A DNA stretch of 64,000 nucleotides from DATEJJ01 sp039649115 (GTDB lineage: Bacteria; Actinomycetota; Actinomycetes; Mycobacteriales; Micromonosporaceae): the NCBI GenBank assembly GCA_039649115.1, contig JBBWZQ010000338.1, positions 1 through 64,000 of the forward strand. The letters are read 5' to 3'. Each line of letters starts with the position of its first letter. Within the stretch, counting starts at the first letter, position 1. Under the pieces are notes generated by a model that did no database searches, was not told the origin of the DNA, and was given only the letters and a program-made list of their open reading frames with translations. Shown here piece by piece: positions 16,994 through 25,256 of this stretch. The position numbers and the translations under genes are program-made.

Positions 16994-18919
16994 ATGGCCC
17001 GTCTTCACCTGTCCGGTCCCAGCCATCGACGGCAGCGTCCCGGGACGCGACGGTTCCGCGGCGGGCCGGTGCGGTCGGCCACCGCGACCGTCGCGCTGGT
17101 GGCCACGCAGGTGCTGGCCCTGCACACACCGGCGTGGGCGCACGACCACGGCGTGCCGGCGCTGCCACCGGCGTCGCCGGGCACGGCGGTCTTCGTACGC
17201 TGCCTGGTCCTGGTAGCCACCGCGGTGGCCGCCGGGATGGCGGTGCTCGCTCCGCTGGCCGGTGCCCCGACCCAGCCGGCCCGGTTGCTGATGAACTCGA
17301 CGGCGGTGACCGCGGCGCTCGCCGACCTCGTCGCCATCCAGGTGGACGGCGCCCGGCCAGCATTCGCCGTCGCACTCGCGTTGGCCACGCTCGCGCTGCC
17401 CGGGCTGCGTTCCCGGCAGCCGGCCGGTGCGGCCGCCGGCGCGCTGGTCTGCGTCGCGCTCGCCATCCAGGCCACCGCCGGTGAGGCGGGCGCGATCCGG
17501 GCCGCCGGACTGGCCTACACCCTCGCGGCGGCACTGTGGTTGGCATGGGCCGCGACCGTGGCCACCATGAGCCGGGGTCCGGTGGTCGGCGACCGTGCGG
17601 GCGACGACGCGGGCGGCGGCGGCGCGGGCGGGACGACGGCCGATCGGCGCCCGGCAGGGCCGCGCCGGCTGACCCCGTGGGCCGGCACAGCCGCGGGTAC
17701 GGCGGCGGTGGCGGCACTGCTCCAGGGCTGGCTGAACGGGGTGCGCCCGGACGCGACCGCCTGGTGGTTCCCGTCGGGCCGGCTGACCGTGCTGCAGGTG
17801 GGACTGCTGGCCGGCGCCGGCGGGCTGGGACTGGTCATCGCAGTGGCCGGGCGGGCGGGGCGCGCGGTCCGGACACTGGTGCGGATCGAGGCGGCCGCGC
17901 TGGCCGGTACCCTCGTGGCCGGTGTCGCACTGGCCGCCGCGCCGCGGCCCCCGGCGCCCCCGGTCGGTGGGGTGCCGCTGCTGCGGTACCTGACGCTGGC
18001 GGGTCAACAGTTGCCGGTCTTCGTGGTACCGCAGCGGCCCGGCTGGAACCTCGTACACGTCGGCGCGGACGAGGCCCGGACCGGGCTGGATCGGGCGCGG
18101 CTGACAAGGGCCGGCGCGCGGCCCGGGGCCACTGGCTCCTGGGCGCTGGTGCGGCTGCCGGCCGGCCGCAGCCGGCTGTGGATCAGCCACGGCGGCGCCC
18201 TGGACTCGCTGACCGTCGATACTGGACAGTCCAGAGTGGACAGCGTGGACCTCACGGCGGCGGACGGGCCGGAGTGCGCCAGCGCCAGCCTCGGCGCGGT
18301 GGTGGCGGGGGGGCGGGGATCGCTGTCCTCGTGCCCCGCACAGCAGCTCACGCCGCAGGACGCCGCGGCGCTGCGCGTCATGGTGCGGTTCGTCGCCCAG
18401 CGGCACATCACCACCATCTCGGTCGTCGGCGATCGCACCCCACGAGGCGTACAGGCGGTGGCGGTGGTACGCGCCGCGGCCCAGTCGTACCGCATCGCGG
18501 TCGGCAATGCGGGCTGGCACCCACTGTTCGTGGTCTGCGGCTGGGCCGCCGCGCAGGCCACCCTCCAGGACGTGAGCGCCAGCCGGCTGCCCTCCCAGGG
18601 CAGCTACCTCGCCCCGTGGTTGCTGACCGGGCCGCTGCTCACCATCCCGGCCAGCCCGCTGCTGCCGCTGCGCTTCGACACCCGGCAGCCGGCGCCGCTG
18701 CGCTACCTCGCCACGCTGGACGCCCGGTTCCCCGGCGAGACACCCACCGCCGCCGGCTACACGAGTTGGACGCGGGCCCGGCCGGCGCCGCCCGAACCGC
18801 TGCGCATCTATGCCGCGGCTCAGCTGTCCATGCCCGGCGAGGCCGGCCACCGCCACCAGACCGCCGGCTGGGTACCCAACGGCACGGTGACCGCGGTGAC
18901 CGGACCGCTCACGTCCTAG
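16994..18919 (+). CDS. Large polytopic membrane protein of unknown function
   Basis: 641 residues from ATG 16994, chosen because GGAG lies 7 bases upstream. A cleavable-looking signal ends at HTPAWAHDHGVPA, leaving an N-terminal His-Asp-His motif outside the membrane. About eight hydrophobic helices follow (residues 65-345) with a Gly-rich cytosolic loop near 190. The C-terminal 300 residues are mostly soluble and probably extracytoplasmic (QQLPVFVVPQRPGWNLVHVG; the paired Cys in GPECAS and SSCPAQ). The layout recalls CopD/YcnJ-type copper proteins, and I have a weak, unverified memory of a similar family (DUF6239) in natural-product clusters. It ends convergently with the DUF885 gene with a 4-base overlap. 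Membership in the enediyne cluster is possible but unproven. Confidence 0.75.
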   Translation: MARLHLSGPSHRRQRPGTRRFRGGPVRSATATVALVATQVLALHTPAWAHDHGVPALPPASPGTAVFVRCLVLVATAVAAGMAVLAPLAGAPTQPARLLMNSTAVTAALADLVAIQVDGARPAFAVALALATLALPGLRSRQPAGAAAGALVCVALAIQATAGEAGAIRAAGLAYTLAAALWLAWAATVATMSRGPVVGDRAGDDAGGGGAGGTTADRRPAGPRRLTPWAGTAAGTAAVAALLQGWLNGVRPDATAWWFPSGRLTVLQVGLLAGAGGLGLVIAVAGRAGRAVRTLVRIEAAALAGTLVAGVALAAAPRPPAPPVGGVPLLRYLTLAGQQLPVFVVPQRPGWNLVHVGADEARTGLDRARLTRAGARPGATGSWALVRLPAGRSRLWISHGGALDSLTVDTGQSRVDSVDLTAADGPECASASLGAVVAGGRGSLSSCPAQQLTPQDAAALRVMVRFVAQRHITTISVVGDRTPRGVQAVAVVRAAAQSYRIAVGNAGWHPLFVVCGWAAAQATLQDVSASRLPSQGSYLAPWLLTGPLLTIPASPLLPLRFDTRQPAPLRYLATLDARFPGETPTAAGYTSWTRARPAPPEPLRIYAAAQLSMPGEAGHRHQTAGWVPNGTVTAVTGPLTS

Positions 18920-20187
18920 ATCGCCACCTGTTCCGGCGCCAGATCGGGCTCGCCGGCGTGGCCCGCCTCCATCCGGAGGGTGGCCGGCAGCAGCGGCTCG
19001 GTCAGCAGCCGCCGGTACCGCTCAGCCAGCGACTGGCCGGCGGGGCGGGCGGCCAGCCACCGGCCGACCAGCCGGCGGCCCTCGACGTACGTCGTCGCGT
19101 ACGCGCGCCACAGCGGATCGCCCAGGAACCGCAGCATCCGCCGAGCCGACGGGGTGTCCACCAGCATCCAGCGGCTCAGGAAGTCGACGACCTCGCCCGG
19201 GTCGGCACCCCGGTCATGCAGCATGATGGCGGCGTCCTGGCGGACCTCGGTCAGCAGCCACATCACCCGGTCGATCCGCTCGGCCTGCGCGCCGTCGAGG
19301 TGCAGTCCCAAGGGGCGGAGCACCTCCTCGGTCCACTCCCCCCATCCCTGGCCCGCCACGGCGAGCCCGAGCTCGGCGGTGCCCTCCGAGACCAGGCACT
19401 GCGCGGTGTTCACCAGTGCGATCGCCTGCTCGCCGTGCCCCTCGTCGACGACCAGCCCGCGCTCCTTCAGGCAGCGCTCGGCATGATGCCCGGGGTACGC
19501 CTCGTGGCTGGCCACGATCGCCAGCCCGCTCGTCCAGTGCCCGGCGTCGGCGTTGAGCGTGATGCGGGACCGGAACCCACCCAGGTACCGGTTGAACGCG
19601 TTCCACGGCCGGTCGGTCGCGATGACGTACTCGACGCTCTCCCGGTCGGGCAGGCCCAGCGGCGTGGCCAGCCGGGCCCGCAGGGCGTCGGTTACCGCCC
19701 GGATCGCCGGGCCGAGCGCCTCGCCGGCGATGCGGGCCTGCGCACGGTGGTCGACCACCCGCCGGTGCAGCGGTCCCGGACCAGGCAGCACGGCGGCGAG
19801 TTCGTCGTGCAGCGCCGCGTACCGCTGCGTGTCGGCCGGCGCGATGCGCACGTCGAAGTACTCCTCGACCTCGTCGAGGAAGCCGATCCGCTCGCCGGCG
19901 AGCCGGCGGGCCGCGCACCGCAGCCCGCGCAGCTGGGCGGCGAGGAACCGTTGCCGGTTCTCGGCCAGGCCGCTGCCGGCCAGCGCCGCCGTCACCTCCC
20001 TGGCCTGCCGTGCCAGGACGGCCGGCTCGGGCGGCGGCTCGGCCGCCACCTGGCGGGCCAGGGCCGGATCACCGAACCAGCAGTCCACGTACCCCTCGAT
20101 CAGCCGGCCGAGGCGCAGCCCCAACAGGAGGTAGTCCCGTACGACGGCCCCGAGTGCCGGACGCCCGGCCGGTTGAGGGTCACCCAT
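18916..20187 (-). CDS. DUF885 family protein, putative zinc metallopeptidase-like
   Basis: 423 residues. The helical fold of DUF885 proteins is marked by SHEAYPGHH (about residue 240), which reads as an HExxPGHH metal site. VSEGTAELG about 40 residues later probably supplies the third ligand. The protein is shorter than the secreted 550-600-residue members and has no signal peptide, so it should be cytosolic. The family is uncharacterised in most bacteria, and peptidase activity is inferred only from the motif. The start at ATG 20187 has GAGGGT-like sequence upstream and faces the DUF899 gene over 75 bases. Confidence 0.8.
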   Translation of the reverse strand: MGDPQPAGRPALGAVVRDYLLLGLRLGRLIEGYVDCWFGDPALARQVAAEPPPEPAVLARQAREVTAALAGSGLAENRQRFLAAQLRGLRCAARRLAGERIGFLDEVEEYFDVRIAPADTQRYAALHDELAAVLPGPGPLHRRVVDHRAQARIAGEALGPAIRAVTDALRARLATPLGLPDRESVEYVIATDRPWNAFNRYLGGFRSRITLNADAGHWTSGLAIVASHEAYPGHHAERCLKERGLVVDEGHGEQAIALVNTAQCLVSEGTAELGLAVAGQGWGEWTEEVLRPLGLHLDGAQAERIDRVMWLLTEVRQDAAIMLHDRGADPGEVVDFLSRWMLVDTPSARRMLRFLGDPLWRAYATTYVEGRRLVGRWLAARPAGQSLAERYRRLLTEPLLPATLRMEAGHAGEPDLAPEQVAI

Positions 20188-20262
20188 CGACTCATCCTAG
20201 CCCGGCCTGGTTTAGTATTGTGTAGCTCGTATCTCAAACGATGGCCGGAAGGGGTGATCGCG

Positions 20263-20973
20263 ATGGGCGACACCGGAAAGACCGACGTCCTTCCCATGTG
20301 GCCGGTGGGCGCGAGTCCTGAGTACGTGGCCGCGCGGATGGACCTGGCACGGGCGGAACGCGCACTGCGGGACCGCGTCGAGGAGATCGCGGCCGCCCGC
20401 CGGACCCTCCCCGACGGCGCCGTCCTGCCCGACTACCTGCTCACCGAGGGGCCGCGCGACCTCGGCAAGGACCGGCCGGTGCGGACCGTGCGGCTGGCCG
20501 AACTCTTCGGCGGGTACGACGCCCTGATCGTCTACCACCTCATGTTCCACCCCGACGACGACCAAGCCTGTCCCATGTGCTCGATGTGGGTCGACGGGTT
20601 GCACGGCGTGGCACACCACCTGGCCCGACACGCCGCCTTCGCGGTCATCGCCAAGGCGCCTCTGCCGAAGCTGCGCACCTGGGCTCTGCGCCGCGGCTGG
20701 GACGGGCTGCGGATCCTCTCCAGCCACGACACCACGTTCAACACCGACCTGCGCGCCGAGCATGCCAATGGCGAACAACGCCCCATGCTCAGCGTCTTCG
20801 TCCGCGACGGCAACAGGGCGCGCCACTTCTACACGCTCCCGGCCAACTTCCTGGACGACGCCGAGCGCGGCATCGACCAGCTCTCCCCCGTATGGAACAT
20901 CCTCGATCTGCTCCCGAAGGGGCGGGGCGACTGGTACGCGGAGAACGACTACGCCGGGCGCGAGCGAAGCTGA
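20263..20973 (+). CDS. DUF899 family thioredoxin-like protein
   Basis: 236 residues from ATG 20263 with GGAAGGGG 9 bases upstream. The protein shows the DUF899 pattern: an N-terminal helix with LARAERALRDRVEEIAAARR, then a thioredoxin-fold core (YDALIVYHLMFHPDDDQACPMCSMWVDG) with a CPMC motif. FYTLPANFLDD and the end WNILDLLPKGRGDW complete it. CxxC in DUF899 proteins suggests redox or thiol chemistry, but no reaction is established for the family. It is divergent from the DUF885 gene and is followed 22 bases later by the convergent SRPBCC gene. Confidence 0.82.
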   Translation: MGDTGKTDVLPMWPVGASPEYVAARMDLARAERALRDRVEEIAAARRTLPDGAVLPDYLLTEGPRDLGKDRPVRTVRLAELFGGYDALIVYHLMFHPDDDQACPMCSMWVDGLHGVAHHLARHAAFAVIAKAPLPKLRTWALRRGWDGLRILSSHDTTFNTDLRAEHANGEQRPMLSVFVRDGNRARHFYTLPANFLDDAERGIDQLSPVWNILDLLPKGRGDWYAENDYAGRERS

Positions 20974-20995
20974 GCCGGCCGGAGGTTGCCGCCTG

Positions 20996-21484
20996 CTAGG
21001 CCGGCTTGCCGTCGGGAAAGCGATCCGCGACGACAGCCAACACGATCTTGTGCTCCAGATACGCCTTCAACGCGGCGAGGACCAGTGTGAAACCGCCCAT
21101 CGAGCCGAGCGCATGCGCCACCACCTCGTCGCCCGTTTCTTCGCTGTACCCGGTTTCCGTGATGTTGACGAACGTCGTGTCGTCTTCCTGGGGAGCAAAG
21201 CTCAGCTCGAAGGTGGTGACCGCGGGCTCGGCGCCCCACTCCAGGAGCATCCGGGCATCCTGTTCGAACTCTTTCACGCGGACCGGTGTCGTGAGGTCAT
21301 ACATCTGCCACGTCCACCGCACCTCCGCGCCGGGTGCCAATCTGCCGGTGCTGTGGGTGAACCAGAACCGGCTCGTGATCGCGGGGTCGGCGAAGGCCTC
21401 GAAAACCTCGTGGACCGGGCTGCGGATGAGCATTGCCGTCTCAACAGTCGGCGCGCTCGTCAGTCGCAAACTGCCTGCGGACAT
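20996..21484 (-). CDS. SRPBCC/AHSA1-domain protein
   Basis: 162 residues from ATG 21484, chosen for GGAG 8 bases upstream. The START-like helix-grip fold is recognised by VETAMLIRSPVHEVFEAFADP, FWFTHSTGRLAPGAEVRWTW and the C-terminal helix GGFTLVLAALKAYLEH. Proteins of this fold bind hydrophobic ligands. The enediyne self-resistance protein CalC and relatives of calicheamicin producers also have this fold and sacrifice themselves to the drug. Residue-level similarity to CalC is not obvious, so a resistance role is only a possibility. It stands alone, divergent from the sugar methyltransferase gene. Confidence 0.8.
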   Translation of the reverse strand: MSAGSLRLTSAPTVETAMLIRSPVHEVFEAFADPAITSRFWFTHSTGRLAPGAEVRWTWQMYDLTTPVRVKEFEQDARMLLEWGAEPAVTTFELSFAPQEDDTTFVNITETGYSEETGDEVVAHALGSMGGFTLVLAALKAYLEHKIVLAVVADRFPDGKPA

Positions 21485-21579
21485 CGCTGATATCTCCAGT
21501 CTGAAGGCGCTTGATTCCGGTACAGACCTTACTACCGTTGCTGTCCCCGCGCAGAGCCTGACCCCTCCGGAGACTAGAG

Positions 21580-21607
21580 TTGCTTTAGAAACCCATGGTA
21601 ATGTGAG
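21580..21607 (+). promoter_or_regulatory. 28-base motif shared with 39375-39402 (TTGCTTTA-N7-ATGGTAATGTGAG)
   Basis: The sequence lies 74-101 bases before the C-methyltransferase start. It matches a site 32-59 bases before the aminotransferase start at 21 of 28 positions with identical spacing: TTGCTTTA, seven variable bases, then ATGGTAA(T/C)GTGAG. The AT-rich character and placement suggest a common promoter or activator site, for example for one of the SARPs. Confidence 0.5.
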
Positions 21608-21681
21608 GCCCTCACTCAAAGGCAGCCGGGCGGACCAGTCGTGTTCCGGTCCGGCGACGCCGCGCGAGGGAGAGGAGTGCC

Positions 21682-23001
21682 GTGGACGTCAGCGACCGCG
21701 CATCCGAGGTGCGCCAATGCCGGGTATGCGGGTCCTCGGACTGGCAGGAGGTCCTCTCGTTCGGGCTCATGCCGTTGGCGAATGACTTCCTGGCACCGGG
21801 AGACTCCGCGCAGGACGAGCCGCAGTATCCCCTCGGTGTCATCTCGTGCCGCTCCTGCCGGTTGATGAGCGTGACTCATGTGGTCGATCCCGAGGTGCTC
21901 TACCGCAGCTACCCGTACGTCACCTCGGACTCGACGACGATGACGCGTCACCTGAACGACGTCGCCCAGATGTGCCGGCGGCGGTTCGGGCTCACCGGAG
22001 ACAGCCTGGTCGTCGAGATCGGCAGCAATACCGGCGCACAGCTGATGTTGTTCCGCGACGCCGGTATGCGGGTCTTCGGGATCGACCCCGCCCGCAATCT
22101 CACCGCGGTCGCCCGGCGCAACGGCGTCGATACGCTCGCGGAGTTCTTCTCGCCAGACATCGCCCGGCTGACCGCGCGGACCCACGGCCGGGCCCAGCTG
22201 ATCCTGGGCCGCCATGTCTTCGCGCACATCGACGATCTGGCGGGCGTCATCGCCGGCGTGCGCGAGTTGCTCACCCCGGACGGCGTCCTGGTCATTGAGG
22301 TGCCCTACCTGGTGGATCTGCTGGACAAGACCGCCTTCGACACGATCTATCACGAGCACCTGTCACACTTCGCCGTCGGTGCGCTCGTCACCCTGTTCGA
22401 GCGCTACGGGCTCCGCGTGTTCGACGTGCAGCGGATTCCCCTGCACGGCGGCTCGATCCTGGTGTTCGTGGGGCATCCGCCCGGGCCGTGGCAGGTGCGC
22501 CCGTCCGTTCGCGAAGCGCTCATGATGGAGGAGCGCGCCGGGCTGCTCGGCGACGCGGTGTATCACGCGTTCGCGCACAACGTCCGGCGCATCCGGGAGG
22601 AACTGCGCTCCCTCATCCGTCACGTACGGGCCCAGGGCGGGCGCATCGCGGGGTACGGCGCCCCGGCAAAGGGGAACACCATCCTGAACGTGTGCGGACT
22701 CGGCCCAGCCGAACTGGACTTCTGCAGCGACACCACCGAGCTCAAGCAGGGCAAGCTCCTCCCGGGTACCCACATCCCCGTGCACCCGCCCGGCTATGCG
22801 GTGGCCAATCCACCCGACTACTTCCTGCTGCTCGCGTGGAATTTCGGTGAGGAGATCCTCCGGAAGGAGGCCGAGTTCCTCGATCGGGGCGGCCGGTTCA
22901 TCCTGCCGATCCCGGAGCCTCGCGTCATCTCGGCGGGCTCGCGGGGATCCGCATACCCGGTGGCGCCGTCACCCTTCAGCAGGGTCGTCGCGGGGTCCTG
23001 A
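21682..23001 (+). CDS. Deoxysugar C-methyltransferase (NovU/TylCIII type)
   Basis: 439 residues. The N-terminal zinc-binding part has CRVCGSS and CRSCRL. The SAM-binding domain carries VVEIGSNTG (about 110-118). The C-terminal NAD-like domain has the family motifs GYGAPAKGNT (about 332) and AWNFGEEILRKE. Enzymes of this type add a methyl group to C-3 of a TDP-4-keto-deoxysugar (novobiocin, tylosin and similar antibiotics). No other deoxysugar genes are in the window, so the nucleotide sugar would come from elsewhere. With the glycosyltransferase at 35.2 kb it suggests a branched sugar on the product. The start GTG 21682 has AGAGGAG upstream. Confidence 0.85.
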   Translation: MDVSDRASEVRQCRVCGSSDWQEVLSFGLMPLANDFLAPGDSAQDEPQYPLGVISCRSCRLMSVTHVVDPEVLYRSYPYVTSDSTTMTRHLNDVAQMCRRRFGLTGDSLVVEIGSNTGAQLMLFRDAGMRVFGIDPARNLTAVARRNGVDTLAEFFSPDIARLTARTHGRAQLILGRHVFAHIDDLAGVIAGVRELLTPDGVLVIEVPYLVDLLDKTAFDTIYHEHLSHFAVGALVTLFERYGLRVFDVQRIPLHGGSILVFVGHPPGPWQVRPSVREALMMEERAGLLGDAVYHAFAHNVRRIREELRSLIRHVRAQGGRIAGYGAPAKGNTILNVCGLGPAELDFCSDTTELKQGKLLPGTHIPVHPPGYAVANPPDYFLLLAWNFGEEILRKEAEFLDRGGRFILPIPEPRVISAGSRGSAYPVAPSPFSRVVAGS

Positions 23002-23012
23002 AAGGCTCTCCG

Positions 23013-23046
23013 GCGGGCTCGGCGGTCGCACACCCGCCGAGCCCGC
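23013..23046. terminator. Bidirectional hairpin terminator, 13-base stem
   Basis: GCGGGCTCGGCGG (23013-23025) pairs perfectly with CCGCCGAGCCCGC (23034-23046) across an 8-base loop. It lies between the convergent ends of the C-methyltransferase gene (23001) and the propeller gene (23062), so it can serve both. Confidence 0.8.
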
Positions 23047-23061
23047 ACCCGTGGTCGTGGC

Positions 23062-24828
23062 TCACCCGACGTCCCGGTCAGCGACCACGAAAAGTACACC
23101 GTGCGGCCTGGCATGACCGGCCGCGCCGTGCGGCCACTGCGCCCGGTTGAACTGCACGCAGGGGCTACCCAGATACTCGTCGCGGAACGTCCCGTCGATC
23201 GACAGCGAACCGTTCGGCGCCTGGTTGATCATGCACACCCGGTGGTCGCCGTCGAAGCCGGCGACGGCCACGAAATAGTTCGACACCGCCAGCCGGGTGA
23301 CGTGGCTGGTCTCCCGGTACATGCCGCTCGGGTCGCGCACGAAGTTGTCCAGGGCGCCCCAGTGCGGCCCGATGTTGACGTTTGCCGAGACGGTGTCCCG
23401 GATCGGCACCACGCCGACCAGTTTCGGGCAGTCGGGTGCACTGCCGCCGTGCTCCACCTCCTGCATGTTCTGGATCGAGCAGCGCGGGTGCCCGCCGGAG
23501 GCGACCAGGTGCCGTATGTCCAGCACATACACCATGCCCGACTGCTCATCCCTCGGCACCGCCTGGTTGGATCCCATCACCGCGTGGAAGAGGTAGTGGT
23601 CGTCAGGGCTGGTCTGCAACCAGCTCCCGCCGTCCGCCGCGCCACCCAGCGGGCCGTTCGGCTCGAACGCGCGGTAGGCGGCGGTGTCGTCGAAGACCTC
23701 CCGCCACTGGGGGTCAGGGCTCGTGATGTCCGGCGTGTAGTAGACGACCCCGCCGTTCATCGTCGACACGAACGCGCCCCGATGGTCCGGCTTGTTGGTC
23801 ACGGTCGTCTCCATCACCATGCGCTGCTCGTCGCCGTACCCCTTGGGATCTGGCGGCCTCGGCCCTTTCGGCATGTGTGCCACGGACACGACCCTGGGCG
23901 CGTTGCGGTGGGAGATGTCCCAGACCCGGACGGTCTCCCGGGTCAGGAACGGGTCGGTGGACTGCGGGTGGAGTACGTCGCGGATTTCGACATAGTCACT
24001 GGTGACCATGCGGTTGAGGTCTTCGCGTACCTGGATTCCGTGCGGGTTCGCGCAGGACGCGACCGGCAGGGCGGGTACCGCCGGGCACCTGGTGGCATCC
24101 TCCGGTACCGGGATGGCGGCGGGCGCCTCGGCGAGGGTCCGGCCGCGTGAGTCGAGGTGGACCACCTCGCCAGGGGTGCCGGCGAGTCCGTTGCCGACCC
24201 GTACCTGGCCGTCGGTGTACGTGCACGGGCCGGACACGTTCGGGCCACCCATGTAGGTCCCGTACGCGGTGCCGTCCCGCAGCACCCAGAAGGCGTCCGG
24301 AGCCGAGCCACACGGCGTGTCCATGGGCAGGTTGACTCCGGTGATGCGCAGTCGCGGCAGTTCGGCCACGTTGAAGACGAACGTGTCGTCACCGAGAATG
24401 CCGCCGGCGTAGACATCCTGGCCCTTGTGCCACATGTACTGCATGTGGTGTGGCTCGTTGCCCACCAGAGGGCTGATCGTCGCCGTGTTCACCACCTTGC
24501 CGTACGTCGCGGAATCCTTCGACGCGTCGATCACCGCGATGAAGTCCGGCCGGCTTGCGCCGGAGTCGTCTCCGCCGGCCCAGACCAGCAACCACTCGTG
24601 CCGGTTCGGCCGGTCGGCAAAGCTGACCAGATGGTTGGTGAGCGTGTACGACCTGCCGTCCGAACCACGCACGCTGGACGAACTGGTGCGGACCGGCGTG
24701 GCGGACGCGGCTGTGGCGGACCGCGAGTCGGTGGCGGCGGTGGCCACCAGAGCAAGCGGGACGACCGACACGACCAGGGCCACTCGACTCGTGGACCGCC
24801 ACGCCGTCCCCAACCGCTTCCGTAACAT
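23062..24828 (-). CDS. Secreted selenium-binding-protein/methanethiol-oxidase-like beta-propeller
   Basis: 588 residues from ATG 24828 (GGAG 7 bases upstream; the in-frame TTG at 24840 is less likely). A signal peptide with basic start (MLRKRLG) and Val/Leu/Ala core ends near residue 35. Features of the SELENBP1 family are visible: PDFIAVIDASKDSATYGKV, EPHHMQYMW, CANPHGIQV, TSPDDHYLFHA followed by VYVLDI, IGPHWGALDN and the C-terminal QWPHGAAGHARPHG. These include the His residues expected to hold copper. Bacterial members oxidise methanethiol to formaldehyde, sulfide and peroxide. The export signal fits a periplasm-like or extracellular site. The family assignment is by pattern memory only, and overall similarity looks distant. 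Confidence 0.65.
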   Translation of the reverse strand: MLRKRLGTAWRSTSRVALVVSVVPLALVATAATDSRSATAASATPVRTSSSSVRGSDGRSYTLTNHLVSFADRPNRHEWLLVWAGGDDSGASRPDFIAVIDASKDSATYGKVVNTATISPLVGNEPHHMQYMWHKGQDVYAGGILGDDTFVFNVAELPRLRITGVNLPMDTPCGSAPDAFWVLRDGTAYGTYMGGPNVSGPCTYTDGQVRVGNGLAGTPGEVVHLDSRGRTLAEAPAAIPVPEDATRCPAVPALPVASCANPHGIQVREDLNRMVTSDYVEIRDVLHPQSTDPFLTRETVRVWDISHRNAPRVVSVAHMPKGPRPPDPKGYGDEQRMVMETTVTNKPDHRGAFVSTMNGGVVYYTPDITSPDPQWREVFDDTAAYRAFEPNGPLGGAADGGSWLQTSPDDHYLFHAVMGSNQAVPRDEQSGMVYVLDIRHLVASGGHPRCSIQNMQEVEHGGSAPDCPKLVGVVPIRDTVSANVNIGPHWGALDNFVRDPSGMYRETSHVTRLAVSNYFVAVAGFDGDHRVCMINQAPNGSLSIDGTFRDEYLGSPCVQFNRAQWPHGAAGHARPHGVLFVVADRDVG

Positions 24829-25256
24829 GGGTGTCTCCAATCAGATACCGGCCTGCGGGGCGCGCGCGCGTCGAACGCCGCGGCCCTGGCGGCCGGGCGG
24901 AAGGTGCAGGTCGAGCCGACAACCGTTTTAGAGTTTGTGGCTGGTCTTCTGGGTCGCGCCGGCAGCCGACCACCTGGCACAACCGCCGGGCTCTCCTGAC
25001 GGAGCCGGGAGGTTCGTCTCCTGGTCAGGTCATGGGAGTCCAGTCGTGGCCACAGACGTTACCATATGATTTTGTATCTGTACAAGCCTCTGCGTCCCGA
25101 TGGGACGGCAGGCAACGAGCGCCCGGGGCGGAACCTCGCGAGCAGGCCGGCCCTGCCCACCGGAAGTGCTATGTGTTACGATAGCGATCGATCTGGCGGG
25201 CGCGCCCGCGCCGATCGTCCACAATAGACACTATCTCGGGTGGAAGCTGCGGACCT
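24829..25256. other. 428-base divergent intergenic region with two AT-rich promoter-like stretches
   Basis: The region separates the secreted propeller gene (minus) from the P450 gene (plus). On the minus strand CATATGGTAACGT (rc of 25058-25070) repeats the right half of the motif seen at 21580 and 39375, and may be a promoter with a long leader for the propeller gene. On the plus strand TACGAT (25177-25182) is a -10-like box 75 bases before the P450 start, in a stretch GCTATGTGTTACGATAGCG. No gene is visible. Confidence 0.45.

Noticed and set aside
16994..18919. The large membrane protein considered as a true CopD copper permease.
   Set aside because: Helix layout and His-Asp-His start are suggestive, but the long soluble C-terminus and missing CopD motifs prevent a firm call.
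1295..20973. Several very long open frames opposite or out of frame with real genes, for example across 1295-4231, 14804-16342 and 17536-20973.
   Set aside because: They are products of high GC content. Their translations are Arg/Pro/Ala-rich without domains, and the competing frames have full family signatures.
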